DNA of 55,386 bases from an uncultured Bacilli bacterium (GCA_910584255.1 CAJTXV010000010.1:1-55386); one strand, 5' to 3'. Numbered from the stretch's first letter, positions 25,259 through 34,549 are shown. The notes: a model not told the origin generated them from the sequence alone. Made by a program: numbers and translations.

Positions 25259-27101
25259 TGAAAAAGAAAAAACAAAAGCACCAGCTCATAGACATCCAGG
25301 TGGACCTGGGATGTCGAATGAAAAGGCCAAAGACTTTAAAGGAACGATGAAAAAATTAATTCAGTATTTATCACAATATAAGTTTTTATTGCTTCTCATT
25401 GTTATTTTTTCGATAGGAAGTGCTGTATTTTCAATTGTTGGACCTAAAATTTTAGGAAATGCAACTACAGAGATTTATAATGGATTAATTGGGAGAGTCA
25501 CAGGCACTAGTGCAGGAATTAATTTTCAAAAAATATCAGGAATACTTTTGACACTGCTTGGATTATACGGTATTAGTATGATATTTTCCTATATTCAAGG
25601 TTGGATGATGGCACAGGTAAGTCAAAATGTTACTTATGGATTAAGAAAAAGTATTTCTGAAAAGATTCATCGGATGCCTCTTGGGTATTTTGAATCTAAA
25701 ACAACTGGTGAGATTTTATCTCGTATTACAAATGATGTGGATACAGTAAGTCAAAATTTAGATCAAAGTCTAACGCAAGTTATTTCTTCTTTTACTTTAG
25801 CGATTGGTGTTATTATCATGATGCTTACTATTAGTCCTCTTATGACATTTGTAACCGTTTTGATTGTTCCATTTTCGATGATATTTATTATGCTAATTGT
25901 AAAGCATAGCCAAAAATATTTTGCAAAGCAGCAAGAATATTTAGGACATATTAATGGTCAAGTAGAAGAAATTTATACAGGACATGATGTTGTAAAATTA
26001 TTTAATGGAGAAAAGAGGGCTTTACAAGAATTTCAAGAGATCAATGAAACTCTTTATCATACTGCTTGGAAAAGTCAATTTTTATCTACGATGATGCATC
26101 CAATTATGACGTTTATTGGAAATCTTGGATATGTAGTGGTTTCTATTTTAGGTGGATGGCTTGTCATTCAAAACAGAATTCAGGTAGGAGATATTTTATC
26201 ATTTACTCAGTATGTTCGTAGTTTTACTCAACCATTGGCCCAAGCTGCTCAAGTCATGAACTTATTACAAGCACTTGCAGCTGCTGCAGAAAGGGTATTT
26301 GAATTTTTAGAGGAGGAAGAGGAAACACCCACCATAGAAAATCCTGTTTCTACAGATGGTTTAAAAGGAAATATTAGTTTTGAACATGTACAATTTGGTT
26401 ATAATGAAAATCAAATGATTATTCATGACTTTAATTCAGAAATCAAATCTGGTATGAAAGTTGCAATTGTTGGACCAACGGGGGCAGGAAAGACTACGAT
26501 GGTGAAACTCTTAATGAGGTTTTATGATGTAAATCAGGGTGCCATTAAAATTGATGGAAAAAATCTAAAGGATTTTGACCGAAATGAATTAAGAGAGGTC
26601 TTTGGTATGGTATTACAAGATACTTGGTTATACTCTGATACCATTCGTGAAAATATTCGTTATGGGAAATTAGATGCGACGGATGAAGAAGTAGAAGATG
26701 CCGCAATTTCTGCGCATGTGGATCACTTTATTAGAACACTACCTGATGGTTATAATATGGTAATTAACGAGGAATCTGATAATATTTCTGGCGGACAAAA
26801 GCAGTTACTGACGATTGCTAGAGTGATTTTAAATAACCCTAAAATTTTAATATTAGATGAGGCCACTTCTTCGGTAGATACTAGAACGGAAGTATTGATT
26901 CAAAAGGCCATGGATCAACTAATGGAAGGAAGAACTAGTTTTATTATTGCGCATCGTCTTTCAACGATTCGTAATGCAGATTTAATTTTGGTGATGAAAG
27001 ATGGAGATATTGTAGAACAAGGAAAGCATCAGGAATTACTTAACAAAGGTGGATTCTATGCCAATTTATACAATTCTCAATTTGAAGAAGTCGAAAATTA
27101 A
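25251..27101 (+). CDS. ABC exporter subunit with canonical ATP site
   Basis: 616 aa. Six membrane segments; the ATPase has Walker A GPTGAGKTT, signature ISGGQKQL and Walker B ILILDEATSSVD with a normal Glu. Partner of the preceding gene in a heterodimeric multidrug-type exporter. A His/Pro/Gly-rich N-terminal tail (APAHRHPGGPGMSNEK) precedes the membrane domain, as is common in this clade. Ends at a strong terminator. Confidence 0.9.
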   Translation: MSSEKEKTKAPAHRHPGGPGMSNEKAKDFKGTMKKLIQYLSQYKFLLLLIVIFSIGSAVFSIVGPKILGNATTEIYNGLIGRVTGTSAGINFQKISGILLTLLGLYGISMIFSYIQGWMMAQVSQNVTYGLRKSISEKIHRMPLGYFESKTTGEILSRITNDVDTVSQNLDQSLTQVISSFTLAIGVIIMMLTISPLMTFVTVLIVPFSMIFIMLIVKHSQKYFAKQQEYLGHINGQVEEIYTGHDVVKLFNGEKRALQEFQEINETLYHTAWKSQFLSTMMHPIMTFIGNLGYVVVSILGGWLVIQNRIQVGDILSFTQYVRSFTQPLAQAAQVMNLLQALAAAAERVFEFLEEEEETPTIENPVSTDGLKGNISFEHVQFGYNENQMIIHDFNSEIKSGMKVAIVGPTGAGKTTMVKLLMRFYDVNQGAIKIDGKNLKDFDRNELREVFGMVLQDTWLYSDTIRENIRYGKLDATDEEVEDAAISAHVDHFIRTLPDGYNMVINEESDNISGGQKQLLTIARVILNNPKILILDEATSSVDTRTEVLIQKAMDQLMEGRTSFIIAHRLSTIRNADLILVMKDGDIVEQGKHQELLNKGGFYANLYNSQFEEVEN

Positions 27102-27128
27102 AAAAATTCCATCATGGAATTTTTTTTG
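27101..27128 (+). terminator. Terminator
   Basis: AAAAAATTCCA-tca-TGGAATTTTTTT, perfectly paired. Confidence 0.85.
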
Positions 27129-27159
27129 TTTTTAATACTTGATTCGATTTCCTTTTTTC

Positions 27160-27188
27160 TTGAAAAAAGAAAAAATATATATTATAAT
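27160..27188 (+). promoter_or_regulatory. Promoter of the first prepilin gene
   Basis: TTGAAA, 17 bases, TATAAT, about 25 bases before the start codon at 27213. Confidence 0.6.
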
Positions 27189-27212
27189 TTTTATAGTAGA
27201 GGAGGAAGTAAA

Positions 27213-27734
27213 ATGTTTAAGAAATCTCTAAATAAAAATGCATTTACTTTAGTTGAACTCTTGGCAGTAATTGTTATTTTATCTATCTTAATGGCAATTT
27301 CTGTGCCTAATATTATTTCCACTCTTGATCGTAATAAAAAAGTAACTTATATAGGGGATGCTAAAAAATTAATTGCTTTAGCGAGAAATCAACTTGGAAA
27401 TAAAATTAATAAACCAGGATATGGAGAACTCGTTCGGGTAAATCTTTCATGTTTAGATGCCCAAGATTTACCTTCTGATCCAGAAGGAAATCCCTATGAT
27501 GAGGATGAATCATTTGTTGTTATTGTTAGGAAAAACGAAGAATTAATATATTACGTGAATTTAATAGGAAAAAGTGGTAACGGAAAAACTAGAGGAATAT
27601 ATTTAACTGAGCGTTCTAATTTAGATGGAGACCGTCGAATGTCCCTAGTTAAAAAAGATATTGCGGCACCAACTGATGATGAAGTTCGAAGTATTACGGG
27701 TGTTTCTGGTATTATTCGGACCTGTGGAAGTTAG
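27213..27734 (+). CDS. Prepilin-like protein, 173 aa
   Basis: The start at 27213 has GAGGAGG upstream. The N-terminus carries a type IV prepilin/pseudopilin signature, NAFTLVELLAVIVILSIL, with Glu at +5 of the mature protein. The residue before the cleavage point is Ala rather than the usual Gly. The globular part ends with two cysteines (LSC and IRTCGS) that may pair. It is followed 11 bases later by a MurF-like gene. No pilus assembly genes are in the window. Confidence 0.85.
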   Translation: MFKKSLNKNAFTLVELLAVIVILSILMAISVPNIISTLDRNKKVTYIGDAKKLIALARNQLGNKINKPGYGELVRVNLSCLDAQDLPSDPEGNPYDEDESFVVIVRKNEELIYYVNLIGKSGNGKTRGIYLTERSNLDGDRRMSLVKKDIAAPTDDEVRSITGVSGIIRTCGS

Positions 27735-27745
27735 GGGGAATGTTT

Positions 27746-29347
27746 ATGAATTTTTTAGTGGCAATTACAATTATTATTTCCTACTTATATTTAGTCGTAA
27801 AATCTAAAAAAGCAATCCATATGTTACAACAGAATCTATATAATATGAATCATCGTTATTTAAAGTGGATTTTTAAAAATTTAGTTTCTGCTTTTTTAAG
27901 TATTGATATTTTTTCAGTCATTTTTCTTTTTCTTGCTTTTTATTTAAAGCAGGAACTATATTTAATTGTAAGTTCTATGTTTTATGTTCTTGGTTTTTTC
28001 CTAGTTCGTATTCGTGATGAAAAGGCGAAAGTACATGCAAAAAAACCATTAGTAATTACTAAAAGAGTCATTCGACTGATTGTTACTACTTGTCTTTTAT
28101 ATTTTATTCCAGGTATTCTGATTTACTTTTATAATGAAAAAGCATTGCTTTTCCTTTTCCTTTTAGGAATTATGATTTATCTTGTTTATTTTCTATTATG
28201 GATTACCAATATTTTAAATAAGCCAATAGAAAAGTGTGTATACTATTATTATTACTGGAAGGCTACTAGCAAATTAAAAAAGATGTCACAGTTAAAAGTA
28301 GTAGGAATTACTGGTAGTTATGGTAAGACTAGTAGTAAAAATATTTTAAGTGATATTTTAAATGTAAAGATGATTGCGCATCCAACACCACAGAATTTAA
28401 ATACTGAGTATGGACTCATGATTACAATTAATAATCACTTAGATAAGTTTGATGAAGTTTTTATTGCTGAAATGGGTGCTTATAAGCGTGGGGAAATTCG
28501 GACTTTATGTAAAATGGTTCATCCACGTTATGGAATATTAACAACGATTGGTACCGCTCATTTAGAAAGTTTTGGTAGTGAAGCAAATATTCAGAAAACA
28601 AAATTTGAGCTTATTGAATCCCTTCCTGATGATGGAACTGCAATTTTAAATGGAGATGATCCAAAGCAATTGTCTTATAAGATACAGAGTCATTGTCAAA
28701 AAATTTGGATTGGAATTGATAACCACGATGTTGATCTTTATGCAATGAATATTCAGTCTAATAAAGATGGAAGTAGTTTTGATTGTTATTTGAAAGAAGA
28801 GAAGAAGTCTTATCCATTTACTACTAAGCTATTAGGGAACCATAACATCTATAATATTTTAGCAGGGATTGCTCTTGCTAAAGAATTTGGAATGAGTATG
28901 GCAGAAATACAGATGGGTGTTAAGAAAATTAAACCAATTGAACATCGATTAGAAATAAAACCGATTGGTCCTATTTATATGATAGATGATGCTTATAATT
29001 CAAATCCAGTGGGTGCCAAAAGAGCGATTGAAGTCTTAGATATGATGCCTGGAATCAAAGCGGTAGTAACACCTGGAATGATTGAACTTGGTGCAAAAGA
29101 AAAAGAATACAATAAAATCTTTGGAATGCAAATTGCCAATGTTGCAGATTATGTAATATTAATCGGAGAAAAAAGAACACAACCAATTTATCAAGGATTA
29201 ATTGAAAGTGGGTATCCGAAAGCAAAAATCTATATTTTAAATGATGTAAAAGAATCTTTTACACTTCTTTCCACACTAAAGGGAAAAGAAGACTTATATG
29301 CTCTTTATGAAAATGATTTGCCAGATAGTTATAATGAAAATAAATAA
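27746..29347 (+). CDS. MurF-like Mur ligase with N-terminal membrane domain
   Basis: 533 aa. About five membrane segments in the first 160 residues replace the usual MurF N-domain. Then the ligase P-loop GITGSYGKTSSKN (about 188), DEVFIAEMGAYKRGEI, and the C-domain EHRLEIKP and YMIDDAYNSNPVGAKRAIEVL, which is MurF-like. It would ligate an amino acid or dipeptide to a cell-wall-type nucleotide or lipid precursor. The membrane anchor points to a specialised role. ATG 27746 is eight bases from GGGGG; an ATG at 27740 is too close. Confidence 0.82.
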   Translation: MNFLVAITIIISYLYLVVKSKKAIHMLQQNLYNMNHRYLKWIFKNLVSAFLSIDIFSVIFLFLAFYLKQELYLIVSSMFYVLGFFLVRIRDEKAKVHAKKPLVITKRVIRLIVTTCLLYFIPGILIYFYNEKALLFLFLLGIMIYLVYFLLWITNILNKPIEKCVYYYYYWKATSKLKKMSQLKVVGITGSYGKTSSKNILSDILNVKMIAHPTPQNLNTEYGLMITINNHLDKFDEVFIAEMGAYKRGEIRTLCKMVHPRYGILTTIGTAHLESFGSEANIQKTKFELIESLPDDGTAILNGDDPKQLSYKIQSHCQKIWIGIDNHDVDLYAMNIQSNKDGSSFDCYLKEEKKSYPFTTKLLGNHNIYNILAGIALAKEFGMSMAEIQMGVKKIKPIEHRLEIKPIGPIYMIDDAYNSNPVGAKRAIEVLDMMPGIKAVVTPGMIELGAKEKEYNKIFGMQIANVADYVILIGEKRTQPIYQGLIESGYPKAKIYILNDVKESFTLLSTLKGKEDLYALYENDLPDSYNENK

Positions 29348-29354
29348 ACAATTT

Positions 29355-29389
29355 GTCAACTATTGAAAAAAGGAATTGAAAACGTTGAC
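29355..29389 (+). repeat. Inverted repeat at the prepilin promoter
   Basis: GTCAAC (29355-29360) and GTTGAC (29384-29389) are inverted; the second arm contains most of the -35 box. Possible operator. Confidence 0.35.
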
Positions 29390-29413
29390 CTCACTTTTTT
29401 GATAGGATATAAT
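29385..29413 (+). promoter_or_regulatory. Promoter of the second prepilin gene
   Basis: TTGACC, 17 bases, TATAAT. Confidence 0.7.
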
Positions 29414-29436
29414 GGATATAATAGGAGAGAGATAAA

Positions 29437-30102
29437 ATGAGTTTATGTAATAAAAAGGGTTTTACATTGATTGAATTATTGGCGGTAATTGTAATATTAT
29501 CTATCCTTTTAGCAGTTGCCATTCCAGCTGTTACAGGATATATTAATTCATCGAAAAAAAGTGGATATATAGATAATGTTCTCCAATATATTAGTGCTGC
29601 TAGATATGCATCTTTAGCAGGAGAATTTGAAATGCCGACAGATTTATATGATGCGACAGTGATTCCTTTTGAATTGCTAGTAAATAAACTGGATAAAAGT
29701 GGAAAGAGAAGTCCTTATGGCGGATCATTTATTGAGGGAATTACTGGAAAGAATAATAGTAGAACGATTGTAAGTTCTTATGTTGTCATTGTTTATGAAG
29801 GGGATGATGGTGATTCTCCAAACTATAAGTATTATGCAACAGCAGATGATGGGCAATATGTAATTGGTCAAAATTCAAAACAAATGATTATTGCAGAAGA
29901 AGAATTAATTGCAAAGTCAGATTATGTGACACGATATACAGGAAATTCCTCTGCGGGGGATGTAAATTTATCTAGTATTCAAGCAAACTTGACACATATG
30001 GCTTTAACTCCTGGTGCAGGAACTTCTGGGAAAAATTATATACCAAAAAATATCTATATCAGTTCTAATGGTGTAATTACGGTACGTAATATGTCTGAAT
30101 AA
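29437..30102 (+). CDS. Prepilin-like protein, 221 aa
   Basis: MSLCNKKG then FTLIELLAVIVILSILLAVA: classic G/F prepilin cleavage with Glu at +5. The mature domain is Ser/Tyr-rich, contains EGDDGDSPNYKYYATADDGQ and has no cysteine pair. ATAGGAGAG ribosome site. It has its own promoter and terminator, so it can be made in excess of its neighbours, as expected for a major pilin; that role is inference. Confidence 0.88.
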   Translation: MSLCNKKGFTLIELLAVIVILSILLAVAIPAVTGYINSSKKSGYIDNVLQYISAARYASLAGEFEMPTDLYDATVIPFELLVNKLDKSGKRSPYGGSFIEGITGKNNSRTIVSSYVVIVYEGDDGDSPNYKYYATADDGQYVIGQNSKQMIIAEEELIAKSDYVTRYTGNSSAGDVNLSSIQANLTHMALTPGAGTSGKNYIPKNIYISSNGVITVRNMSE

Positions 30103-30115
30103 TTTTTTGATTTTT

Positions 30116-30140
30116 AAAGAGTACTTTTTTACTCTTTTTC
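30116..30140 (+). terminator. Terminator
   Basis: AAAGAGTA pairs with TACTCTTT, followed by T-rich sequence. Confidence 0.75.
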
Positions 30141-30191
30141 TTTTCTGATTTTAACAATTTGTGGTATATTTAATATAGGAGATGTGTAAGC

Positions 30192-30797
30192 ATGAATCAA
30201 AAAGGTTTTACGTTAATTGAATTACTTGCAACCATTGTAATTATTTCTGTTTTATTAAATATTGCGATTCCTGCAGTTACAGGTTATCTTGGTACTTCTA
30301 AAAAACGTTTATTTGTGGATGATGCGATTACCAATCAGGAAATAGTTAGTAGGGATACCATTTTAGAGAAATTTCAATTACCGGTTGCGAAGAACGATGT
30401 TACCATAATTTCTACTAGTCTACTAGGAAAAGAGAAGGATTCTTTTCGTTCTTCTTATGGGTTCTTATATGCTGAAAATAAAAGCTATGTTGCCATTGTA
30501 AATCGGGGTACAGCGGATGACCCCAAATATGATTATTATGTTGCTTTACAGGACCTTGGGAGAAATGCTTTACCACTTACGAACATTGAAGACATCGAAG
30601 AAGAACTATTTATGAAGAATGCGAAAAATCGTATGGAATTAACAATTCAATCTTTTTGTGGGACAGAAGAGGGGGTTACTCGTTCTTTATATACGATTAA
30701 AGGGTTAGAAGATATTCAGTTAAAAGATGAAAATGGTTATTTAAAGAATTGGGATACTACCATTTATAGTAGTAAGCAGTGTGGAAGGGTGAGTTAG
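30192..30797 (+). CDS. Prepilin-like protein, 201 aa
   Basis: MNQKG then FTLIELLATIVIISVLLNIA, with standard G/F cleavage and Glu at +5. The middle contains KSYVAIVNRGTADDPKYDYY, similar in layout to the VVIVYEGDDGDSPNYKYY segment of the preceding pilin, so the two are paralogues. Two cysteines (SFCGTE and KQCGRVS) could pair. Ends one base before nfo and is probably co-transcribed with it. Confidence 0.85.
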   Translation: MNQKGFTLIELLATIVIISVLLNIAIPAVTGYLGTSKKRLFVDDAITNQEIVSRDTILEKFQLPVAKNDVTIISTSLLGKEKDSFRSSYGFLYAENKSYVAIVNRGTADDPKYDYYVALQDLGRNALPLTNIEDIEEELFMKNAKNRMELTIQSFCGTEEGVTRSLYTIKGLEDIQLKDENGYLKNWDTTIYSSKQCGRVS

Positions 30798-30798
30798 G

Positions 30799-31674
30799 AT
30801 GCTTTATATTGGTTCACATGTGTCTTTTGATAAAAAAGATCAGCTTTTGAAAAGTACAAAGGAGGCAATTAGTTATGGTGCAAATACATTTATGTTTTAT
30901 ACAGGAGCTCCTCAAAATACATTAAGATATCCAATCAGTGACGAAAAAACGTTGGAAGCACTTATGCTAATGAAAAAAGAAGGAGTTGCTTTTGACAAGG
31001 TAGGTGTTCATGCACCTTATATTATCAATTTGGCAAATAGAGATAACTTAGAATTTGGCATTCGTTTTTTGACAGAAGAATTAGAACGTTGTCAAGAACT
31101 TGGAATCAAGTATATGATTCTTCATCCTGGAAGCCATGTGGGTCATGGGGTAGAAGAAGGGATTCAATCTATTATTGATGGATTAAATCGTGTGTTTTTA
31201 AATTATCATGGAGATGTCAAAATTCTTTTAGAAACTATGGCAGGAAAGGGAACTGAGATTGGGCGTACATTCGAAGAATTAAAAGAAATTATGGATGGTG
31301 TTACAGAAAATGAACGTCTTGGAGTATGCATGGATACCTGTCATATGAATGATGCTGGTTATGACTTAACGGACTTTGATTCTGTATTAAAGGAATTTGA
31401 CTTCATTTTAGGAATTAATAAAATTGGATGTATTCATATAAATGATAGTAAAAATGAAAGAGATAGTCATAAAGATCGACATGAAAATATTGGTTATGGA
31501 ACTTTAGGGTTTGCTACTCTTTTAAAAATTATTTACCATCCATCATTAGATGACATTCCTAAAATATTAGAGACTCCTTATATTAACCGGGAATTTGCTC
31601 CTTACAAAGAAGAAATAGAGATGATTCGAAATCAAACTTATGTTGATCATTGGAGAGACTCTATTCATTCCTAA
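30799..31674 (+). CDS. nfo: Endonuclease IV (AP endonuclease)
   Basis: 291 aa. Family signatures: GSHVSFDKK at the N-terminus, ILHPGSHVGHG, CMDTCHMNDAGYD and IHINDSKNERDSHKDRHENIG; these include the zinc-binding His, Glu and Asp residues. Repairs abasic sites, and in spore-formers acts during germination. Confidence 0.95.
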   Translation: MLYIGSHVSFDKKDQLLKSTKEAISYGANTFMFYTGAPQNTLRYPISDEKTLEALMLMKKEGVAFDKVGVHAPYIINLANRDNLEFGIRFLTEELERCQELGIKYMILHPGSHVGHGVEEGIQSIIDGLNRVFLNYHGDVKILLETMAGKGTEIGRTFEELKEIMDGVTENERLGVCMDTCHMNDAGYDLTDFDSVLKEFDFILGINKIGCIHINDSKNERDSHKDRHENIGYGTLGFATLLKIIYHPSLDDIPKILETPYINREFAPYKEEIEMIRNQTYVDHWRDSIHS

Positions 31675-31701
31675 CTATTCCTCATAGAAGTTTACATAAT
31701 A

Positions 31702-31725
31702 AAAGCCAGTGATTTTGCTGGCTTT
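31702..31725. terminator. Bidirectional terminator
   Basis: AAAGCCAG-tgattttg-CTGGCTTT between convergent nfo and the yqfT-like gene. Confidence 0.8.
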
Positions 31726-31978
31726 AAATATGGTATTTCTTTTTTACTTCTTCATAAAGTGTATATAATTTTTGATAAGTTTTTTCTGAAACCTCTTTTT
31801 TTAGTCGTAGAAAAGTTTCTTCATTCCCATCATACAATTTCTCCCAGTCTTCCTTTAAGAAACGATAGAGTGTATCTGCTTCTTCTTCGGACGTATACAA
31901 CTGATTCATTTTTAAATACCTGATAAAATCTTCTCTTTGAATATTTGCAATCCACTGTTTTAATAAATTCTTATACAT
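31724..31978 (-). CDS. YqfT-like (DUF2624) small protein, 84 aa
   Basis: The start at 31978 is chosen because GGGTGAT precedes it on the minus strand; four residues upstream there is another ATG without a ribosome site. The helical pattern LLKQWIANIQREDFIRYLKM, then TSEEEADTLYRFL and YQKLYTLYEEV, resembles YqfT, which is of similar length and lies beside nfo in Bacillus. Here it is convergent with nfo. Function unknown. Confidence 0.55.
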   Translation of the reverse strand: MYKNLLKQWIANIQREDFIRYLKMNQLYTSEEEADTLYRFLKEDWEKLYDGNEETFLRLKKEVSEKTYQKLYTLYEEVKKKYHI

Positions 31979-32044
31979 AGCATCACCCATTAAAATATAT
32001 GCAAGTTTTTAAGAAAAAAGCACACACTATAAATGGTGAAATTT

Positions 32045-34057
32045 ATGAAAAATCATAAAATATTAAGAAAACGGATTTTTGTCTTAGAAATTCTTGTAGG
32101 GTGTTTTTTTGTGATTTTATTTTATTTTCTTTATCATATTATTTACACACGGGGTGTTTTTTATCAACAAAACTTAAAAAATTTAACAGAGGTCATCGTT
32201 GAAGGAGAAAGTGCGCCTCGTGGGCGAATTTATGATCGGAATTATAATTTATTAGTAGATAATATTGCAGTACCTGTAATCTATTATCAAAAAGAAAAGA
32301 AAATTACTGTGAAAGAGGAAATTCAATTAGCCTATGAAATTGGAAAACATTTAGATATTGATGTATCCAAATTACATATACGGAATTTAAAAGAATTTTA
32401 TTTATTAGAATATCCAAAAAAAGGACAAGAAAAAATTACAACAGAAGAATATGAAAAACTAAAGCGAAGAGAACTCAGTTCAAAAGAAATTGAGGAATTA
32501 AAAATTTCACGGATTACGGAGAAAGAATTATCTATATATAAAGAAGAAAATTATAAAGCAGCCTATTTATATTATTTGATGAATCAGGGGTATTCATATC
32601 AGGAAAAGATATTAAAGACAGAAGGAGTCACAGATGAAGAATATGCTTTTTTTTCAGAAAATGTCGATTATTTTCGTGGAGTGAATACAAAAGTTACATG
32701 GCAAAGAAAGTATTTATATGGAGAAACATTACGCTCTATTTTAGGAAATATTGGACCAGTGACTAAAGAAAATAAAAATAAATATTTATCTTTAGGATAT
32801 CAATTAACAGACCGTGTTGGAACAAGTAATTTGGAATTACAATATGAAAATATTTTAAAAGGAGTAAAGGCAAAGTATTTAAAAGAGGGAAATTCTAGTT
32901 TAACTAAGATATCGGATGCCATTCGCGGGAATGATATTGTTTTAACAATTGATATTGAACTTCAAAAAAAGGTGGATGAATTAATTGATCAGGAATTGAT
33001 TCGAGCGAAGGGAGAAGCTAATACAAAATATTTAGATAAAACTTATGTAGTAATAGAACAGCCTAGTACAGGAGAAATTTTGGCAATTTCTGGTAGGAAA
33101 CTGGTAAAAACTGAAAATGGATATCAAGGAACAGATATTACACCATATGCTTTAACGGACCCGATGGCTCCAGGGAGTGTTGTGAAAGGGGCTTCCATGT
33201 TAGTGGGTTATAATACAGGAGTTTTAAAAATAGGGGAAGTAATGACGGATGAATGCATTAAATTAAAATCAATTCCTGCCAAATGTTCTTCTCATCAAGT
33301 TGGACGTTTAAATGATATTATTGCACTTTCTGAGTCTTCCAATGTATATCAGTTTAAAATTGCAATGAGAGTAGGTGGAGCAAATTATTCTTATAACGCC
33401 GATATCAAGATAGATCCGAATGCTTTTCAGATTTATCGAGATACTTTCTCTCAATTTGGACTAGGTGTAAAAACAGGAATTGATTTACCAGTAGAAAGTC
33501 TTGGATATATTGGAAAAAGTACAAAGCCAGAATTTCTTTTAAACTATGCGATTGGGCAGTATGATACTTATACTCCCATTCAGTTATCTCAATATATTAC
33601 AACGATTGCTTCGAATGGAAATCGTTATCAGCCGCACCTTTTAAAAGCAGTGTATGAACCAACCAATATAGAGAATTTAGGTTCTCTTGCATATGAAGTG
33701 ATGCCAATTCTTCAAGGAAAAGTAGATACGAAAGTGGAATATTTTAAAAGAATTCAAGAGGGATTTCAAGCGGTTATGGAGATAGGACTGGGAAAAAGGG
33801 TGATGGGAGATGCACCAAATCCAGCAGGAAAAACAGGAACAAGTGAGAGTTTTATAGATACAGATGGTGATGGGAAAATAGATACTGCTACCGTTAGTAA
33901 TGCTTTTGTTGGATATGCGCCAATCGAGAATCCTGAGATGACAATCACGGTGACCTCTCCAGATGTGGAAGACCCAAGTACAGGAGTATCTTTTCATAGT
34001 TATGTAAACCGAAGAATTGCTAGAGAAATCTCTAACTATTACTTTAGTAGAGGATAG
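32045..34057 (+). CDS. Class B penicillin-binding protein (transpeptidase)
   Basis: 670 aa. One membrane anchor (about 8-32), then APRGRIYDRN typical of PBP dimerisation domains, and a transpeptidase domain with all three motifs: SVVK (in APGSVVKGAS), SSN (ALSESSNVYQFK) and KTG (NPAGKTGTSES). No PASTA domains. It crosslinks peptidoglycan during elongation, division or spore-cortex synthesis (PbpA/PbpB/SpoVD type); the exact role cannot be told. ATGGTG in front of the chosen ATG serves as a weak ribosome site. Confidence 0.9.
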   Translation: MKNHKILRKRIFVLEILVGCFFVILFYFLYHIIYTRGVFYQQNLKNLTEVIVEGESAPRGRIYDRNYNLLVDNIAVPVIYYQKEKKITVKEEIQLAYEIGKHLDIDVSKLHIRNLKEFYLLEYPKKGQEKITTEEYEKLKRRELSSKEIEELKISRITEKELSIYKEENYKAAYLYYLMNQGYSYQEKILKTEGVTDEEYAFFSENVDYFRGVNTKVTWQRKYLYGETLRSILGNIGPVTKENKNKYLSLGYQLTDRVGTSNLELQYENILKGVKAKYLKEGNSSLTKISDAIRGNDIVLTIDIELQKKVDELIDQELIRAKGEANTKYLDKTYVVIEQPSTGEILAISGRKLVKTENGYQGTDITPYALTDPMAPGSVVKGASMLVGYNTGVLKIGEVMTDECIKLKSIPAKCSSHQVGRLNDIIALSESSNVYQFKIAMRVGGANYSYNADIKIDPNAFQIYRDTFSQFGLGVKTGIDLPVESLGYIGKSTKPEFLLNYAIGQYDTYTPIQLSQYITTIASNGNRYQPHLLKAVYEPTNIENLGSLAYEVMPILQGKVDTKVEYFKRIQEGFQAVMEIGLGKRVMGDAPNPAGKTGTSESFIDTDGDGKIDTATVSNAFVGYAPIENPEMTITVTSPDVEDPSTGVSFHSYVNRRIAREISNYYFSRG

Positions 34058-34123
34058 TAAAATTAATATTTCATTATAATTTTAAAAAAAATGGAAAGAA
34101 AAGCAAAAAACTTAAAAAATCTT

Positions 34124-34151
34124 TTGATTTTTCCTAAATTTTTGGTATAAT
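34124..34151 (+). promoter_or_regulatory. Promoter of rpmG
   Basis: TTGATT, 16 bases, TATAAT. Confidence 0.6.
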
Positions 34152-34177
34152 ACCTATAGGAAACGAGGAGGGATATT

Positions 34178-34342
34178 ATGGCAAAAGTTGGAAATAGACA
34201 AAATAAGACTCTAGTGTGTACAGAGTGTAATAATGAAAATTACAGAGTAAGTAAAAATGTTAAAAATACAACCGACAGACTGGAACTCAATAAATACTGT
34301 TCACATTGTCGTAAACATACGGCACATAAAGAAAAAAAATAA
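34178..34342 (+). CDS. rpmG: 50S ribosomal protein L33
   Basis: 54 aa. MAKVGNRQNKTLVCTECNNE, then ELNKYCSHCRKHTAHKE. Both CxxC pairs are present, so this is the zinc-binding (C+) form. CGAGGAGG ribosome site. The next reading frame starts 18 bases on. Confidence 0.93.
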   Translation: MAKVGNRQNKTLVCTECNNENYRVSKNVKNTTDRLELNKYCSHCRKHTAHKEKK

Positions 34343-34360
34343 AGAAAGGGGGATTTTTAA

Positions 34361-34549
34361 ATGCTTGAGCATTTTTGGCCGTAGATAGATTATGCTGAAT
34401 TAATTAAGTTACAACAAAAAGGAGTAAAGTATCGACTAGAAAAAAGAATACCTACGGTTCTTAAAATAAATCATTATCGTGGGCAAGCAAAACCAAAAAA
34501 TATATCTACACCTAATACAGTAAGGTGCTTAAGAATAGGAAAAAAATAG
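34361..34549 (+). pseudogene. Small gene with an in-frame TAG at codon 8
   Basis: AAAGGGGG stands nine bases before an ATG that reads MLEHFWP, then TAG (34382-34384), then 54 more sense codons in the same frame: IDYAELIKLQQKGVKYRLEK and onward, ending RCLRIGKK before TAG 34547. The ribosome site is among the strongest in the window. M-L-x-x-F-x-P and the ID-x-x-L-x-x-x-G-V-K-Y spacing weakly recall the N-terminus of YqeG-type phosphatases, but the rest does not. It is either a pseudogene with a point nonsense mutation (CAG or TAT/TAC to TAG) or a case of stop readthrough. Confidence 0.45.

Noticed and set aside
27114..27212. An N-terminal extension of the prepilin
   Set aside because: It would span the terminator T run and the promoter. 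The prepilin leader starts at 27213.
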